A DNA stretch of 64,000 nucleotides from Schistosoma haematobium (GCF_000699445.3 NC_067202.1:18571760-18635759), one strand, 5' to 3'. Counted from the stretch's first letter, positions 34,010-45,545 are shown. Made by a program: numbers and translations. Notes: a model not told the origin generated them from the letters alone.

Positions 34010-34290
34010 AGTTGGTTAAAGCTAGATCATCATCATAGGACTCTTCAACAGTGTTCATCCACGATCCTGCTCACGGGATTCTCACCCAAGACCTTTGTTC
34101 TTGCATGTGATCTCGCCTATGGGATCGTGGATGCGTGCTTCTGAAGAGTTCATTACTAGGATGAAACAGCCGTCCGTTGCTTCCAGGTTTTTCATAATGG
34201 TCTAACTTTAATCGACTCATGAATTCAACTATTAAATTACTATAATCTCTACAAAACTGCTTTTCTGATAAATTACAAATGTTTATGGAT
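34010..34290. mobile_element. SINE family 1, head-to-head pair of partial copies
   Basis: A minus-strand partial copy (34025-34110) meets a plus-strand partial copy (34112-34290). The plus copy has GCTTCTGAAGAGTT and GGATGAAAC, a decayed hammerhead, then the CCAGGTTTTT tail. Confidence 0.7.
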
Positions 34291-34429
34291 GAATGGAAAT
34301 GTCTTGAAAATATTCTAATCAATAACCATTAGGTGTAATATCGTAACATTTAACTAATTACAAAACTAATTCTATGGAGTAGATCATTAAAATGTTTAAT
34401 AAACTGGATTCAATTGGATGAAACTAAAC

Positions 34430-34536
34430 TAGCTAGTATTTTTCAGCGAGGATCGGGTCACTAATCCCATGCTCAACCCTCCTCCTTTATCCAAATTTGG
34501 GACCGGTAGTCGCCCCAGAGGGGCTCAAGGAGGTTT
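34430..34536 (-). repeat. RTE 5' UTR fragment
   Basis: Matches the structured RTE 5' UTR (CAACCCTCCTCCTTTATCC, GACCGGTAGTCGCCC). It runs straight into a tRNA-like SINE of family 3. Confidence 0.7.
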
Positions 34537-34685
34537 TTTATGCTACTTGGCACTCGTCAGCACGGTGTACCCGTAATCTTGATGTAACTGATGCTCCCTG
34601 GCGGATTCCACCCCGTGTCACCCAGCTTCACAGTCAGAGACTTTACTGCTGAGCTATCCGGGCCGCCGCTAATTAGGTTAGTTGA
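34537..34685 (-). mobile_element. tRNA-derived SINE family 3, copy 1
   Basis: The minus strand begins GGCCCGGATAGCTCAG, containing a good A box (TAGCTCAGCAG), then GGGTGGAATCC in B-box position, then a unique tail ending at TAGCATAAAA. It is unrelated to the hammerhead SINEs. Other copies are at 37555 and 45195. Confidence 0.72.
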
Positions 34686-34856
34686 TCTATAGTTGGAAAG
34701 CTTAACTTTAAATGTATATTCATTTAGTGAGCTATTTTATTAATCACAGTTAATTATTCCTACTAATGAAATGTATCATACATTAGAAAAGTAAGATAGT
34801 TCAATATAGTATGAATCGTGTTAAGTGGCTATGAATTAGGATAAATATTTTGCTTA

Positions 34857-35311
34857 ATCATCGGAGTACTGTACGGAGCTGAAATATGGAGAACTACTAC
34901 AACCATCATCAAGAAGGTACAAGTATTTATAAACAGTTGTCTACGCAAGATACTCAACATCCATTGGTCGGATACCATCAACAACAGCCTTCTGTGGGAG
35001 AGAACAATCCAGCTTCCAACTGAAGAGGAAATTAAGAAAACACGATGGAAATAGAAAGGTCATAAATTATGCAAATCATCAAACTGAATCACGAGACAAG
35101 CCCTAACTTGAACTCGTGAACGGAAACGGAAAAGTGGAAGGTCAAAGAACATATTACATTTGAAAAGAGAAGCAGATATGAAACAAACGAATAATAACTG
35201 CAAATAACTGGGAAGGATTGCTCAGGGAAGGGTTGAATGAATTGTGCTGGTGAGCGACCTATGCTCCTCCACGAGGAGTAACAGGCGTAAGTAAGTAAGT
35301 TCATCATCGGA
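34857..35311 (+). pseudogene. RTE 3' fragment with exact 9-bp target duplication
   Basis: A 5'-truncated RTE insertion (from GTACGGAGCTGAAATATGG to GTAACAGGCGTAAGTAAG) flanked by ATCATCGGA on both sides (34857-34865 and 35303-35311). The coding content is the RTE C-terminal region with many stops. Confidence 0.88.
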
Positions 35312-35819
35312 CAGTTAGATGATTCATAGAGCTTTTGATCTAGAGAGTTGAAAATATGAATTCAACTAATGGGATACTGGGATTCTGGATTAAGTGGTTA
35401 CAAGAGTTCAAAGGGATAATTAGAAACAATGTATTTATATCAACAAATGATCACTCATGACACTGATGTAAATATTATTTATCCCTCAACAGTTCAAAAG
35501 ACTTAACACTATGCATATTGTGTTTTGATGTTATTCGATTGAAGAGAATCGGTAAGAAATTTTGAAAGTAAATTTTCGGTTGGTTGAAACGAGCCACTTT
35601 GTAAATAACTTATCAGTCCCATCTCTCATAATGAAACTGAATCCAATAAGAAAGAATCTCACAGGAAACATCACTTTCCTAAAGATAGCAAGTATTTCTT
35701 ACTAACAAGCACGAACTTGTACAGACCGAATGTTTGAAACTTTCTGTAAGTTAACAATCAATATTTAACTTTAATGGTCAGTATAGGGTTGTGAAGATTA
35801 TTAAGTTATTGAATGATAT

Positions 35820-35995
35820 TTTGAACTGACTGATGTTAGACCACCATTGAAAACTTGAAAACACTGGAAGGCCGTTACGTCCTAGTACGAGATTCATCAG
35901 TAGTGCATATCCACGATCCCGCTTCGCGAGATTTGAACCTAGCTCCTATCAGTCATGCGCCCAAACGATTAATATCTAGACCACTGAGTTCAACT
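35820..35995 (-). mobile_element. SINE family 1, defective hammerhead
   Basis: The minus strand has core CTGATGA but GTAA instead of GAAA. The tRNA-like region is diverged. Confidence 0.7.
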
Positions 35996-36064
35996 ATAAA
36001 ATTACTAAAATCTCCACAAAGCCTATTATGATAATAATCATCGTATGCTCACTAATGAATGACT

Positions 36065-36425
36065 TCAAGAGGTATTTCTTGGAGTTCTAGTGAGAAGCAG
36101 TGACCGACGGAGTTCAACCAGGTCTGTTGTGAGATAAAAAATCACTAAAGACAATGGTTGATGTGTCGCTCAATTTTCATAATTAGTTGGAGTTAAGCAT
36201 TAACACAATTGGATGCCCACTCAGCGGTTTAGACGTTGAGCATTCGCATGCGAGACTGGTAGGTCCTGAGTTCGAATCTCTCTGATTGTGATCGTGGATA
36301 TGGATTGCTGTGGAGTCACATATTAGGACGAAACGGTCGTTCAATGCTTCCAGGTTTTCGATGATGGTCTAGCTTCAATTAACTCATGAATTCAACTATA
36401 AAATGACTGAAATCTTCATAAAACA
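36065..36425 (+). mobile_element. SINE family 1, near full length
   Basis: Complete order is visible: leader (TAGTGAGAAGCAGTGACC), about 130 bp to the A box (CAGCGGTTTAGACGTTGAGC), B box (GAGTTCGAATCTC), then the hammerhead (core CTGTGGA, A6 lost; GAAA intact) and the tail. It shows that the tRNA-like promoter is internal, not at the very 5' end. Confidence 0.8.
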
Positions 36426-36600
36426 CCTTTTGACCAATATGAATCATCGTAATAATCTAATAGAATATACTCAATATTTTATAGAAGGCAACTATTATTA
36501 ATCAATTCATAATCGATTTCAGTATATAATAAGTAGTTCAACCAAAATTCTGTGCTTTTTATTACGTATCAATAAGCTGATACAAATATGTTGGCATTAC

Positions 36601-36618
36601 TGTGTGTGTGTGTGTGTA
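36601..36618 (+). repeat. GT microsatellite
   Basis: Simple TG dinucleotide run; a second, shorter one lies near 36704-36718. Confidence 0.9.
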
Positions 36619-37139
36619 TTTTTATAAACTATTGTACTTCTTAAATGATTACTAAAGGATTTCACCTTTTGTATTTATTTATGTGGGCAGTTGTGCGTAC
36701 GTACTTGTGTGTGTGTGTGCACGAGTGCAATGAGTGTACCAGTGCACATTTGTGGTTACCATGTGAATAGTATGGTTTAAAGAAACTATCTATCAATAAA
36801 AAGAAAATTAGTCAATAATTTTGAAGAAACAATTCTTATTAGAATATACAAATGTAATGTGATATATACATATATCAATGTATCCCCCCCTCTCATAAGA
36901 ATAATCAACTACGTAATAGTTCATTGATTTTAATGTTACATAACAAAGTAGTTGGTATATGATGATTATCATGATTGGATTATAATGAAATCTAACTAAC
37001 ATTATCCCTATTACAAGAGATTCATGGAAATAATTCTTCATCAATCAAAATATACAATGATATTTAAGTTGTATGAATTGACAGTGATAATTAATTATCA
37101 GTATAGGATTGTAAAGATGATTGTTTGAGATCATGAATA

Positions 37140-37310
37140 GATTGATGATTGAATCAAACTGAATTGGGTTTAAATCCCACGAGTGGGATCATGGATGTGC
37201 ACTGTTGACGAGTCACATAATAGGACGAAATGGTCGTCCAGTGTTTCCAGGTTTTCATTGATGGTCTAACATCAATCAATTCATGATCTCAATCAATAAT
37301 GAATTTTGTT
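37140..37310 (+). mobile_element. SINE family 1 fragment, hammerhead one base from consensus
   Basis: The hammerhead at 37198-37245 has stem I CACTG/CAGTG, core TTGACGA (only C3 changed), GAAA, stem III ATGGTCGT and a GTC cleavage triplet. Confidence 0.75.
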
Positions 37311-37554
37311 TTATTATGTATCTTATTACTAAAGAGTATTATTGATTAACATTGAATTGAAAATGATCTGTCAGATGTTGAATGTTTTGATGCTTGTTTA
37401 TTGTGGTAATAAATTATTTTAGGAAAATGTATCTTAGAAACCATTATCATTGAGTGTTTCTAATTTGATTTATGTGAACAGAAAGAAAAAGATGGTTAAC
37501 ATCCCTTAATGATATGATTGTAGTTAATAGGAAACCTTAGATCTAGGTTTCATA

Positions 37555-37850
37555 CTACTTGACACTTGTTAGTACGGTGTACCTATAATCTTGAAGAGAC
37601 GGATGATCTCTGACGGATTTGATCCCGTGTCAAGCAGCTTCATAGTCAAAGATGTTATCATTGAGCTATCTGGGCCGTAACTCACCTCCTACAGGAATGA
37701 GATGTATTTACAATTGGTTGATTATTGTCATGTATGTCGGGCTTTTTTTAGTGCAGATCGAATGCTATCGACTAATCTAGGTGATTCAACATTGTATGTA
37801 TTATGTTGAGACATGATGGTGGTTAGAGATAGTCAACAGGATATAAGTTA
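37555..37850 (-). mobile_element. SINE family 3, copy 2, plus shared flank
   Basis: tRNA-like GGCCCAGATAGCTCAATG on the minus strand (37680 downwards). The plus-strand sequence 37690-37850 is also shared with the copy at 45330-45545, so the repeat unit is longer than the tRNA-like part, about 300 bp. Confidence 0.7.
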
Positions 37851-38062
37851 CATATTATATAATATACCCTTGTGAACCAGGGTAACTTGACACTGGTTTT
37901 CAGGAGAAACAGACACCATCCGGACTTTCACGTAAAAACTCAAACAGCACAGCTCAACCCCGTTTAGCAGGGGAACCAGACACCGTACAGGCTTTAACGC
38001 TACAATCTGAATAGTACAGCTCAATCCTGTGGCGCAACCACACAGGTAAAAAGCACCCCGGT
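37850..38062. repeat. 215-bp bipartite repeat, copy 2
   Basis: Second copy of the repeat found in the CR1 ORF1 region at 5085-5297, with the same internal duplication. It follows directly after the family 3 flank. Confidence 0.75.
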
Positions 38063-38159
38063 GGACTACAAGGATCAAATTAGGTTTATGAAAGGGGTCA
38101 TAAAACAATAGTCAGTAATAACCAGTAAGATTGTATGTTATTCGAATAAGTTGTTTATG

Positions 38160-38480
38160 ACATATTGAGTGATCGCTAGTTAGATATTAGCAGTTCAGGA
38201 GTCGACATGTGATTTTTGTTCATTGTTTTCAATGTATATTGTCGGCGACCACGATCTCTCTAATTGAGTTCTTTCCTAATTTGTACAACTAAAGGTTGTA
38301 CACTTTTCAGAAAAACACTTGCATAGGTTATGCAATTGATAGGCATAATGATGTATTAAAAACAAACAAAATTAGATAACTTGTTAAAATATCCAGATTG
38401 CAGGAAAAGTAGCTAACATATTCATGTAGGTCGTTGGATAACCAGAAGGTTAATGAATGTTTCATTAGTAAACCATTCAA
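38160..38480. repeat. Dispersed repeat, unfilled copy
   Basis: Matches 60740-60895 joined to 61132-61270. Here the site TACAACTAAAGGT (38284-38296) is uninterrupted, whereas the copy at 60.9 kb carries an RTE insertion exactly there. Confidence 0.75.
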
Positions 38481-38504
38481 GCTTATAAAATGCAGTATTA
38501 CCAA

Positions 38505-38825
38505 AATGTCAGTCAATCAGTCAGTAACAACGTAGAACTTCGTACTTACGTACATCAGTTCGAGTTGCCATACCACATTAGCACAGACATGCATTTGTCG
38601 ATTCGAATTCTATAGTGGTATAGGTGGTAAGAGTATAAGCAATAGTCGAAAAGATTAGCGTTTGAAGATGATATTCAAGGAGTATAATACATTGAAATAA
38701 ATTTGGAAAGAGAACATGTAAAGGGACATGAAGAATTCAGAAGATAAGAATTTAGGAGAACATAAAGAATGGATGCACCTGCGCCACTGCAAACGATTTT
38801 CAGCCATGTCATTCAGATCACCAAA
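38505..38825 (-). pseudogene. Second LINE family (GACT tail), 3' end
   Basis: A tail of CAGTCAATCAGTCAG at the left edge, then the shared 3' UTR (GAGTTGCCATACCACATTAGC) up to CACCTGCGCCACTGC. Related to the copies at 43995, 51930, 55325, 56155 and 63563. Confidence 0.7.
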
Positions 38826-38999
38826 ATGTAATTAACACTGAATAAATTGGAATGTAAATATAATATACTATTTTAGGAAAGAATAAATGAGGAAATCTGA
38901 ATATAAATGGACAGGCTCCAAGTGTAAATTTATATTTAACCATTGTAGTATATTCTTTGATTAGTTTGAGTTTTTTAATAGTTGAATTCATAAGTCGAT

Positions 39000-39300
39000 T
39001 AAAACTAGACCATCATGGAAAATCAACAAGCATTGGATGGCTGTTTCGTCCTAGTATGAAACTTCTCGGTAGTGCTCATTCATGATCACACCCAACTCAC
39101 TAATGACTGTATCCAAAAGGTATTTCCTGGAGTTCTAGTGAGAAGCCGTGACCAGTGGAGTTCAACCAGGTCTGTTGTGAGATAGTAACCTACTGAAAAC
39201 AATGATAAACAATGGTTCAATATCGTGGATGTCCCGTGGGGCTGCACTGTTGAGGAATCCTCAAAGATCAATCGATTCATGATCTCGATCAAAATATCAA
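39000..39300. mobile_element. SINE family 1, head-to-head pair
   Basis: A minus-strand 3' part with decayed hammerhead (39010-39080) is followed by plus-strand leader sequence (TAGTGAGAAGCCGTGACC) and a shortened plus copy to 39290 (CACTGTTGAGGAATCC). Confidence 0.7.
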
Positions 39301-39664
39301 ATATTATCTGACATCTTTAAGTCTAAAATTATACTTGATGTTTGTCTATCATTTAGACTGATAATATAGCGGTTAGAATATTCGATTTGGGCAGCTGAAT
39401 AGTATCAAAGCTCTCATATCGATCGATATATAGAAGCTTTAATTGTCATAAATTACAGAATGACTAGAGATCATATACAGCTATAGGGACTGAATTTACC
39501 AGAATGGAACTTTAGTTCAGTAACTTTTCTCATAACAAACTGTTATTTTGTACTACGGTATACAGCCAACTGGTTAGATGTTTGCAAGTTTCTTTTTAAA
39601 GATCACAAAAGGAGTATTCCAGAATTCTTCCCCGAAAATTGTTTGATACTAACCTAAAGTTAGA

Positions 39665-40095
39665 ATCTTCGATATGAACGTCAAGACAGTTCGTTCTACT
39701 TCACGGAACTGAAACGTGGAGAACTATCACAACCACCACCAAGAAGGTATAAATATTTATAAGCAATTGTCTACGTAAAATACTCAATGTCATTTGCCTA
39801 AATACCATCAGCAACAGCCTACTGTGACAGGGAACAAACCAGCTTCTATCTGAAGAGGCAATTAGGAAAAGACATTGGAATTGGATAGGACATACATTAC
39901 AGAAATCACCAAACTGCATCACGAGTCAAGAACATAACTTGGAATCCTGAAGGAACGAGGAAAAGAGGAAATTCAAAGAACACACTCCAGATAAAAAAAA
40001 GATGAATAACAGCTAGAAAGAATTGGAAATAATGTATTCAAGACATCGTTGGATAAAGAATTCTGATGGGTGACCTATACTTTCATTATTTGCAC
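39665..40095 (+). pseudogene. RTE 3' fragment
   Basis: C-terminal RTE region from AACGTCAAGACAGTTC to GGGTGACCTATACTTTC, with numerous stops and no TAAG tail. Confidence 0.8.
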
Positions 40096-40191
40096 TTTTC
40101 AATTAAATTGAGTTATCAAGGAAAAGTAATAAATCGAACAAATTATATCACTTATCAATGTGTCAATTTTATTAAATGCATAGTAAGTTTT

Positions 40192-40512
40192 AACTACGCC
40201 TGTAGCTCCTCTGAGGATACTGCCGGTCACAAATTCTGATAAAGGAGGAGGGTTGTGCATGGGGTTAGCGACCCTATCCCGTAGAAATCTAACTCGCCAA
40301 AAAACGCTAACCAGAAAAAATTACTCAGACCACTTAAACTCTGCCTAGGAGTTAGAAAGTCTCCATTTGAAAGAGTTATGAACTCTCATGGTGAAAGTCG
40401 TGTTTCTTCGGAAGTCACGATGCTGATGCCACTTTTGACAACCAGAGTAACCATTTATTTAGGTACATGGAATGCCCGTACAATGTAGGAGACCGGGAGA
40501 GTTCTAAATTAC
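40192..40512 (+). pseudogene. RTE 5' UTR and start of endonuclease frame
   Basis: The same 5' UTR as at 12315-12010, here on the plus strand, running into GTACATGGAATGCCCGTAC (TWNART), the beginning of the RTE endonuclease, then cut off. It lies in the order 3' end then 5' end with the fragment before it, so the two are separate insertions or a rearranged element. Confidence 0.78.
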
Positions 40513-40559
40513 AAAAAATAATAAATTCTACCCCGATTTCCTTTCTCACATATGAATTT

Positions 40560-41515
40560 TATAGACGGACGAACTGTATTGAATCACTATGATGTTTGTA
40601 TGGTGGTTACAAAAGATGAATGTATCATCCATATATCGGAATTGAAATGATCGTATTTGTACAAATGACGCAATTGATGGAGATGTTAAGTTGCTAAATA
40701 AAACATTAATGGAGAATGGTTATCTTCTAAAATTCATAAATAGATGGAAAATCCATGGTACAGTGAGAACTACTGTAGCCTTGATAGGAAAGAAAGCCTG
40801 TCTGCATCACTTTGCCATCCATAGGTGGTGATTCAAATAGCCTTTTTATTGAAACGAAGGTTTAAATCAGTCATTAATAAAACTTATGGCGCATCAAAAG
40901 TCATTATCAAAGAAAGAACAAGGTGCATGCTTCATCCAAAACCTGAAAGACATGAAAACAATTGTGCCACTTACCACTGTGTTCATCACTTTCAATGTGT
41001 GTGGTCACACATACATAAGGAGGAGGAATGGTGATATCAAAATTAGGGTGTGTGAACATGTACCGAAATGACTGCACAAGTAAATAGAATCAAATGACCG
41101 AATAAGGGTAGAGGATAAACATCCACCATCCCATAATTGAAACAGGTCATTAGATTGATCTTAACTCGGCTTTTGTGGTGTTGTACAGAAGTGTAAAAGG
41201 GCATATACTAAGGTTTATTGAAGCCTTAGTCCTACGAAGATTCAAACCTTCTCTGTGTATTCAAAAACACTTTGTTCTCACTTTAAACCTACTCTGGTAA
41301 TATTATCTTATTATCCAAAGTGATGATAAGGCTTCAAATCATTTTCACATTATTTCTTTATTATCCTTGTCTCGTTTTACCTTTCATTTCTAGTCTAGTT
41401 AACTTAACAAGTATATATGTGATCAGATTGTTCGATACGTACTGCGCTAATAGCCCATCACGTAGTTCCGATTATCTTTGTATTCTTATTACATTATCGA
41501 AAAAAAGTTGTCGAT
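40560..41515 (+). pseudogene. Penelope-like element, RT tail, GIY-YIG and 3' UTR
   Basis: Encodes LMENGYLLKFINRWK (compare NNGYPLKFINRWK at 59.2 kb), IIKERTRCMLHPKPERHENNC, a degraded nuclease entry, then from 41166 SAFVVLYRSVKGHILRFIEA and the C-terminus LCIQKHFVLTLNLLW. The 3' UTR (ATCAGATTGTTCGATACG onwards) matches the minus-strand 3' UTR at 58380-58470, so it is of the same subfamily. Confidence 0.82.
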
Positions 41516-41574
41516 CTGTTATGCCAGTAGGCCGTTTTCTAGTTTAAACACAATGAATAATGTCAATAGTTAAG

Positions 41575-41680
41575 ATGATGAGTCAATTAAAATTAGATCA
41601 TCATGGAAAACCTAGAAGCATTGGACAGCCGTTTCATCCTATTGTGAGACTCCTCAACTTCAATTGACTCATGATCCTAA
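41575..41680 (-). mobile_element. SINE family 1, truncated through the hammerhead
   Basis: Retains stem II, GAAA and the 3' tail. The CTGA part of the core is lost by a junction to TCAATTGACTC sequence. Confidence 0.6.
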
Positions 41681-42462
41681 CTTATTTTATTTATTTATTT
41701 ATCTGAACACATAAATATTGATACAAGGGGGCGGCACCATTTATATATGCGCCACACAAATCTCATTTGATATGTGTGAGGGCTGTAATACTGTCCGAAT
41801 GTGCAGACAGAAGCAAGTAGTCTTCTTAGAGAGCAACACTCGGAACCTTCGAACTAAAGGTCTAATCCACAAGGCAGTGGAGCATCGTAAGAAGATACAG
41901 TCCCATAGTCGCCGATGATCAACGATTGGTCCATACTTCATTCGTTCCTTCAGAATCCTGGAATCCATGTGAGCCATTGGTTTGGAATGAAGATTTCTCA
42001 ACTCCCCTAGGTAAACTCTCCATGTTCACTAACCCGATTAATGCTTCGGACATTTGATTTTCATCCTCTCAATTTCGTAGACAACACCCCCACCATGAGA
42101 AGGCAGTGAATAGGAGTTAACTATTCAAATTACTACAATCTCGACAATACGTCTTCTGATATATTGAATGATGATGACTTGATAAAGACAGAAGTAAATA
42201 TATAGTTATCACTATGATAAAATATGAATCCTTTTAATTAATATATATCTCAACTGTATTCATCTGTGTACAAACACACACACACACACGCATATATATA
42301 CCTTCTGTATTAGATTAACAAGTCAGTTGAATATAGATTAAATAATCATTTACATCAAAAGGATACATTTGGCTTTATGCCAAATAATTAGTGTAATTTT
42401 TAAGCAAATAAATTTTTTTTAATTTTTTGACAAATTTTATTGATTTATTAAAAGTTTGTTAA

Positions 42463-42500
42463 CCTTTCTCTCTTTCTTTTTCTCTCTCTTTCTCTTCTTT
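42463..42500 (+). repeat. CT-rich low-complexity run
   Basis: CTTTCTCTC-type polypyrimidine stretch. A CA microsatellite lies at 42273-42290. Confidence 0.8.
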
Positions 42501-42604
42501 TTTATTTTTAAATGAGCAATGTATTCCAGTGATTTAATGTAGTCTTAATGAGTTTACCATGACAGTTATAAATATATCTTATAGTAATTTGATCACTAAA
42601 TTCA

Positions 42605-42990
42605 TGAATTCATTGAAGATAGACTATCATAGGAAAACTTGAAAGTATTAGACAATCATTTCGTCTTAGTATGAGACTTCTGAGCAATGCTTATCCATGA
42701 TTCTGATCGCCGGGTTCGAATGCAAGACTTTCGATCTTGCACATGAATACGTAAACTCTAGATCACTGATCCGGTATCCAATGGTGTTAAGGTCTAACTT
42801 CAAATAATACACAAAATTATGTCACCGTTCATTATTGTCGATAGTTTCTGGGTTCGAATCCCGAAAAACGGGATCGTGCATACACACTGCTGAGAAGTCC
42901 CATACTAGGATGAAACGGTCATCTTATGCTTCTAGGCTTTTTATGATGGTCTAGCCTTAATTGACCCATGAATTCATTTATTAAATTACT
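42605..42990. mobile_element. SINE family 1, head-to-head pair
   Basis: Minus-strand copy (42610-42800) with tRNA-like boxes and a decayed hammerhead, then a plus-strand copy (42835-42990) with GGTTCGAATCCC and core CTGAGAA (G8 lost), GAAA intact. Confidence 0.75.
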
Positions 42991-43259
42991 TAAATCTCCT
43001 CGAAATCTTCCTTCTATTAATATGAAATAACTGTTGGTAATTAAAACCAAAAAAAATATTTGTTTGTCTGTATATTAATGGTGTCTTATTTCTAAATAGG
43101 TTTCTTTTAAGTTGAATACATAATTAGTGATAGAATTAGTCATTAACCTTTTATGATTTACTGTAAATTACTTAGCATAATGAGACATTTACATAATTGA
43201 AAGATACTACATTCAAAACTATAATCAATTATCAGTGTGGGGGTTGTGGAGATTGGTAA

Positions 43260-43580
43260 GTTTTTGGTTGAGATCATGAATTAATTGACGTTAGACCACC
43301 GTTGGAAACCTGGAAGCACTGAACGGCCGTTTCGTCCTAGTGTGGGACTCCTCAGCAGTGGGCATCCTTGATCCCGTACCCCACGGGATTCGAACCCAGG
43401 ACCTACTGGCTTTGCGCCTGAGCACCTAACCATTAGACCACTGAGCCGGCATCCAATGCTGTTAGTATCTAACATCAACCAATCCACGAAATTGCGCGAC
43501 CACCTTCCATTGTACTGAGGTGGATACCTGTCTCTACCCGACACGGATTAGCTCCACTGGTCACGACTTCTCACTATAAT
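43260..43580 (-). mobile_element. SINE family 1, full length
   Basis: A good reference copy. On the minus strand it has a leader (ACCAGTGGAGCTAATCC), A box TGGTCTAATGG, B box GGTTCGAATCC, hammerhead, and tail TTTCCAACGGTGG. No RT-like coding. Confidence 0.88.
43314..43361 (-). ncRNA. Type I hammerhead ribozyme, near-complete
   Basis: Stem I CACTG/CAGTG, core CTGAGGA, stem II GTCC/GGAC, GAAA, stem III ACGG/CCGT. The cleavage triplet is GTT rather than GTC, which still satisfies NUH but is usually slower. Confidence 0.78.
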
Positions 43581-43670
43581 CAATTAACCTAATTAGGCCA
43601 ATAGTGAAATTTTTGACTTTAGTATTAGATGAAATGGGTTCGAACATAATCTTCCTTCGTTACTTCCTTC

Positions 43671-43672
<2 letters not shown>

Positions 43673-43704
<32 letters not shown>

Positions 43705-43745
43705 CCTGTTACCCCTTGTCGAGGAGCATAGACTGCCCATATAAT
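43673..43745 (-). repeat. RTE 3' tip with TAAG tail
   Basis: Seven CTTA units followed by CACCTGTTACCCCTTGTCG, the reverse complement of the RTE end. Only the tip inserted. Confidence 0.82.
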
Positions 43746-43984
43746 CTTACTTAGGATTACCAATATAACTTATTTACTCTGCTTTGAACTATACTACTTA
43801 TATGACAAGTAGTTATCATTTTTGGTAAAGTAGAGTATAAATCTAAAACTTGAGCAGCTTAATCGTTTAATCATCACTCTACTTCAAAGTTTATCATTAT
43901 CTCACAAAGTAAAGTATTGAGTAAATGAAAGTAATCAGACGACGCATCTTGGAAATTCATTCAATTATATGCTTAACAGAGCTT

Positions 43985-44312
43985 CTAAATGTTTGCTTAT
44001 TACAATCGTAACCAATAGTTCGAGATTCTGTGTGACATGGCTCGGAATCGATCACAATGGCGTCAGTGTATACACTCTCTGTCTTCCTTTAAACTATGAG
44101 ATTAAAATCGCTTCATATCTTTCTTTCTACGAACTAATTCTTTCTTCCTTTACTATGTCGTTATATGTAATCTTTCTTTTATATATTACCACCACTGAAT
44201 TAACCACTTCTATGAATCAGGTATTCATTTTGTTGTGCTAAGGAGTGAGGAATGGCAACTTGAACCGATGCATATGCGTGCCTGGTCCTACGTTATAGCT
44301 GACTGACTGAGA
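43985..44312 (+). pseudogene. Second LINE family (GACT tail), 3' end
   Basis: Encodes the end of the RT (SRFCVTWLGIDHNGVSVYT, matching WRLLVTWLRIDHNGVGVYT at 52.2 kb), then the 3' UTR and a GCTGACTGACTGAG tail. Confidence 0.78.
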
Positions 44313-44799
44313 AACTTTACAACCCTTTGACCTAAAATTGACTAATCAAACTTTAAACTATTTATGTTAAACTGATGCCAGATTGTAGTGCCGTTTGTAA
44401 GGTCAGTTTTCTTCGGATTAAAGAATTTCAGTCAATTACCCAGTGTTATAATAATTATCTACTTATTGGTAACTAGGTATAAGAAGAACTGATAGTATTG
44501 AAAATATACCATGGGTGAAATGGTTATCACTGGGGGTGGGTGGGAGCATTGAAATGACTGTGATTTCATTTCATGTCATGAGTTAATTTAAAAATATAGC
44601 GGATTAATTTGATCCTAGTATATACAATCTGAGAATTGAAATGTGTGTGTGTTCATAATTATGTATTGCTGAATGGTTTAGAACTATGATGAAACAGCTT
44701 TCTAGTGAATCTTGATTTTCATTTTACAGTAATTTCAATGAAGTAAATAGATTTTCAACAACAAAACAAAACTGAACATGAATACATCTCTATAAGCAA

Positions 44800-44880
44800 A
44801 GATCGATACTGGTTAGCGGTGGAATTCAAGATGGGTGTTTCGTCCTATTTATGCTTCGTCAACTGGATGTACTTGTATAC
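44800..44880 (-). mobile_element. Sm-alpha-like SINE fragment with decayed hammerhead
   Basis: On the minus strand: ATCCAG, TTGACGA, an altered stem II, GGACGAAAC, then CTTGAAT. The core has C3 changed. The flank AAGCAAAGATCG is also the last 12 bases of the window. Confidence 0.65.
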
Positions 44881-45194
44881 AATCAAACAACACTTAGTGA
44901 ATGAATACATCTTATCTAAATGTGATCAACATATGACAAATGAATAATTAATACTGATTAATTTAAAATTTGTTTTAATAAACAGATGTAAAATCTGGAT
45001 CAGAAAAAAACCCTGAAATATGATCTACCATATGATTGATGAGAACAGGATTAATGAAAGCAAAACGATCAGTATCCTAATGAAGAATGAAGTAAAATTA
45101 AACAGGTAATATGGTTGGTGTGATTGAGTTTTGTTCACAAGACAATTAAAATATGACAATAGTAATTAGGTGTTTAGACGTCATCGAAAGAAAA

Positions 45195-45545
45195 CTCTAG
45201 ATCTGAGTTTTGTAGTATGTAGCACTCGTCAACAATGCGAGGGGAGCTGATGATCTCTGAAGGATTCACTTCTATGTCATCAAGCTTCACATTCTAAGAC
45301 GTTATCACTGAACTAGTTGGACCTTGATTGATCCTCTGTAACACTAAATATTTAGAACTGATTATTCGATGAATAGTGACCGGAGTCGTGTATGTCAAGC
45401 CCTTGGTACTGACTGAATTCTGTCAGACAAGTTGCAATATGGCTATTAGTCTAAATGACCCGATATTCCATTAACTATGTTGTGATGGTTGGTGATTAGA
45501 GAAAGTCAACAGAACACAGTGGACCTAGGTTACGTGTTGAAGACT
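45195..45545 (-). mobile_element. SINE family 3, copy 3, plus shared flank
   Basis: tRNA-like part diverged (GGTCCAACTAGTTCAG on the minus strand). The flank to 45545 is shared with 37690-37850. Confidence 0.65.

Noticed and set aside
43281..43544. 87-residue frame within a SINE
   Set aside because: Reads through tRNA-like and hammerhead sequence. Several SINE copies give similar short frames; they are non-coding RNA repeats.
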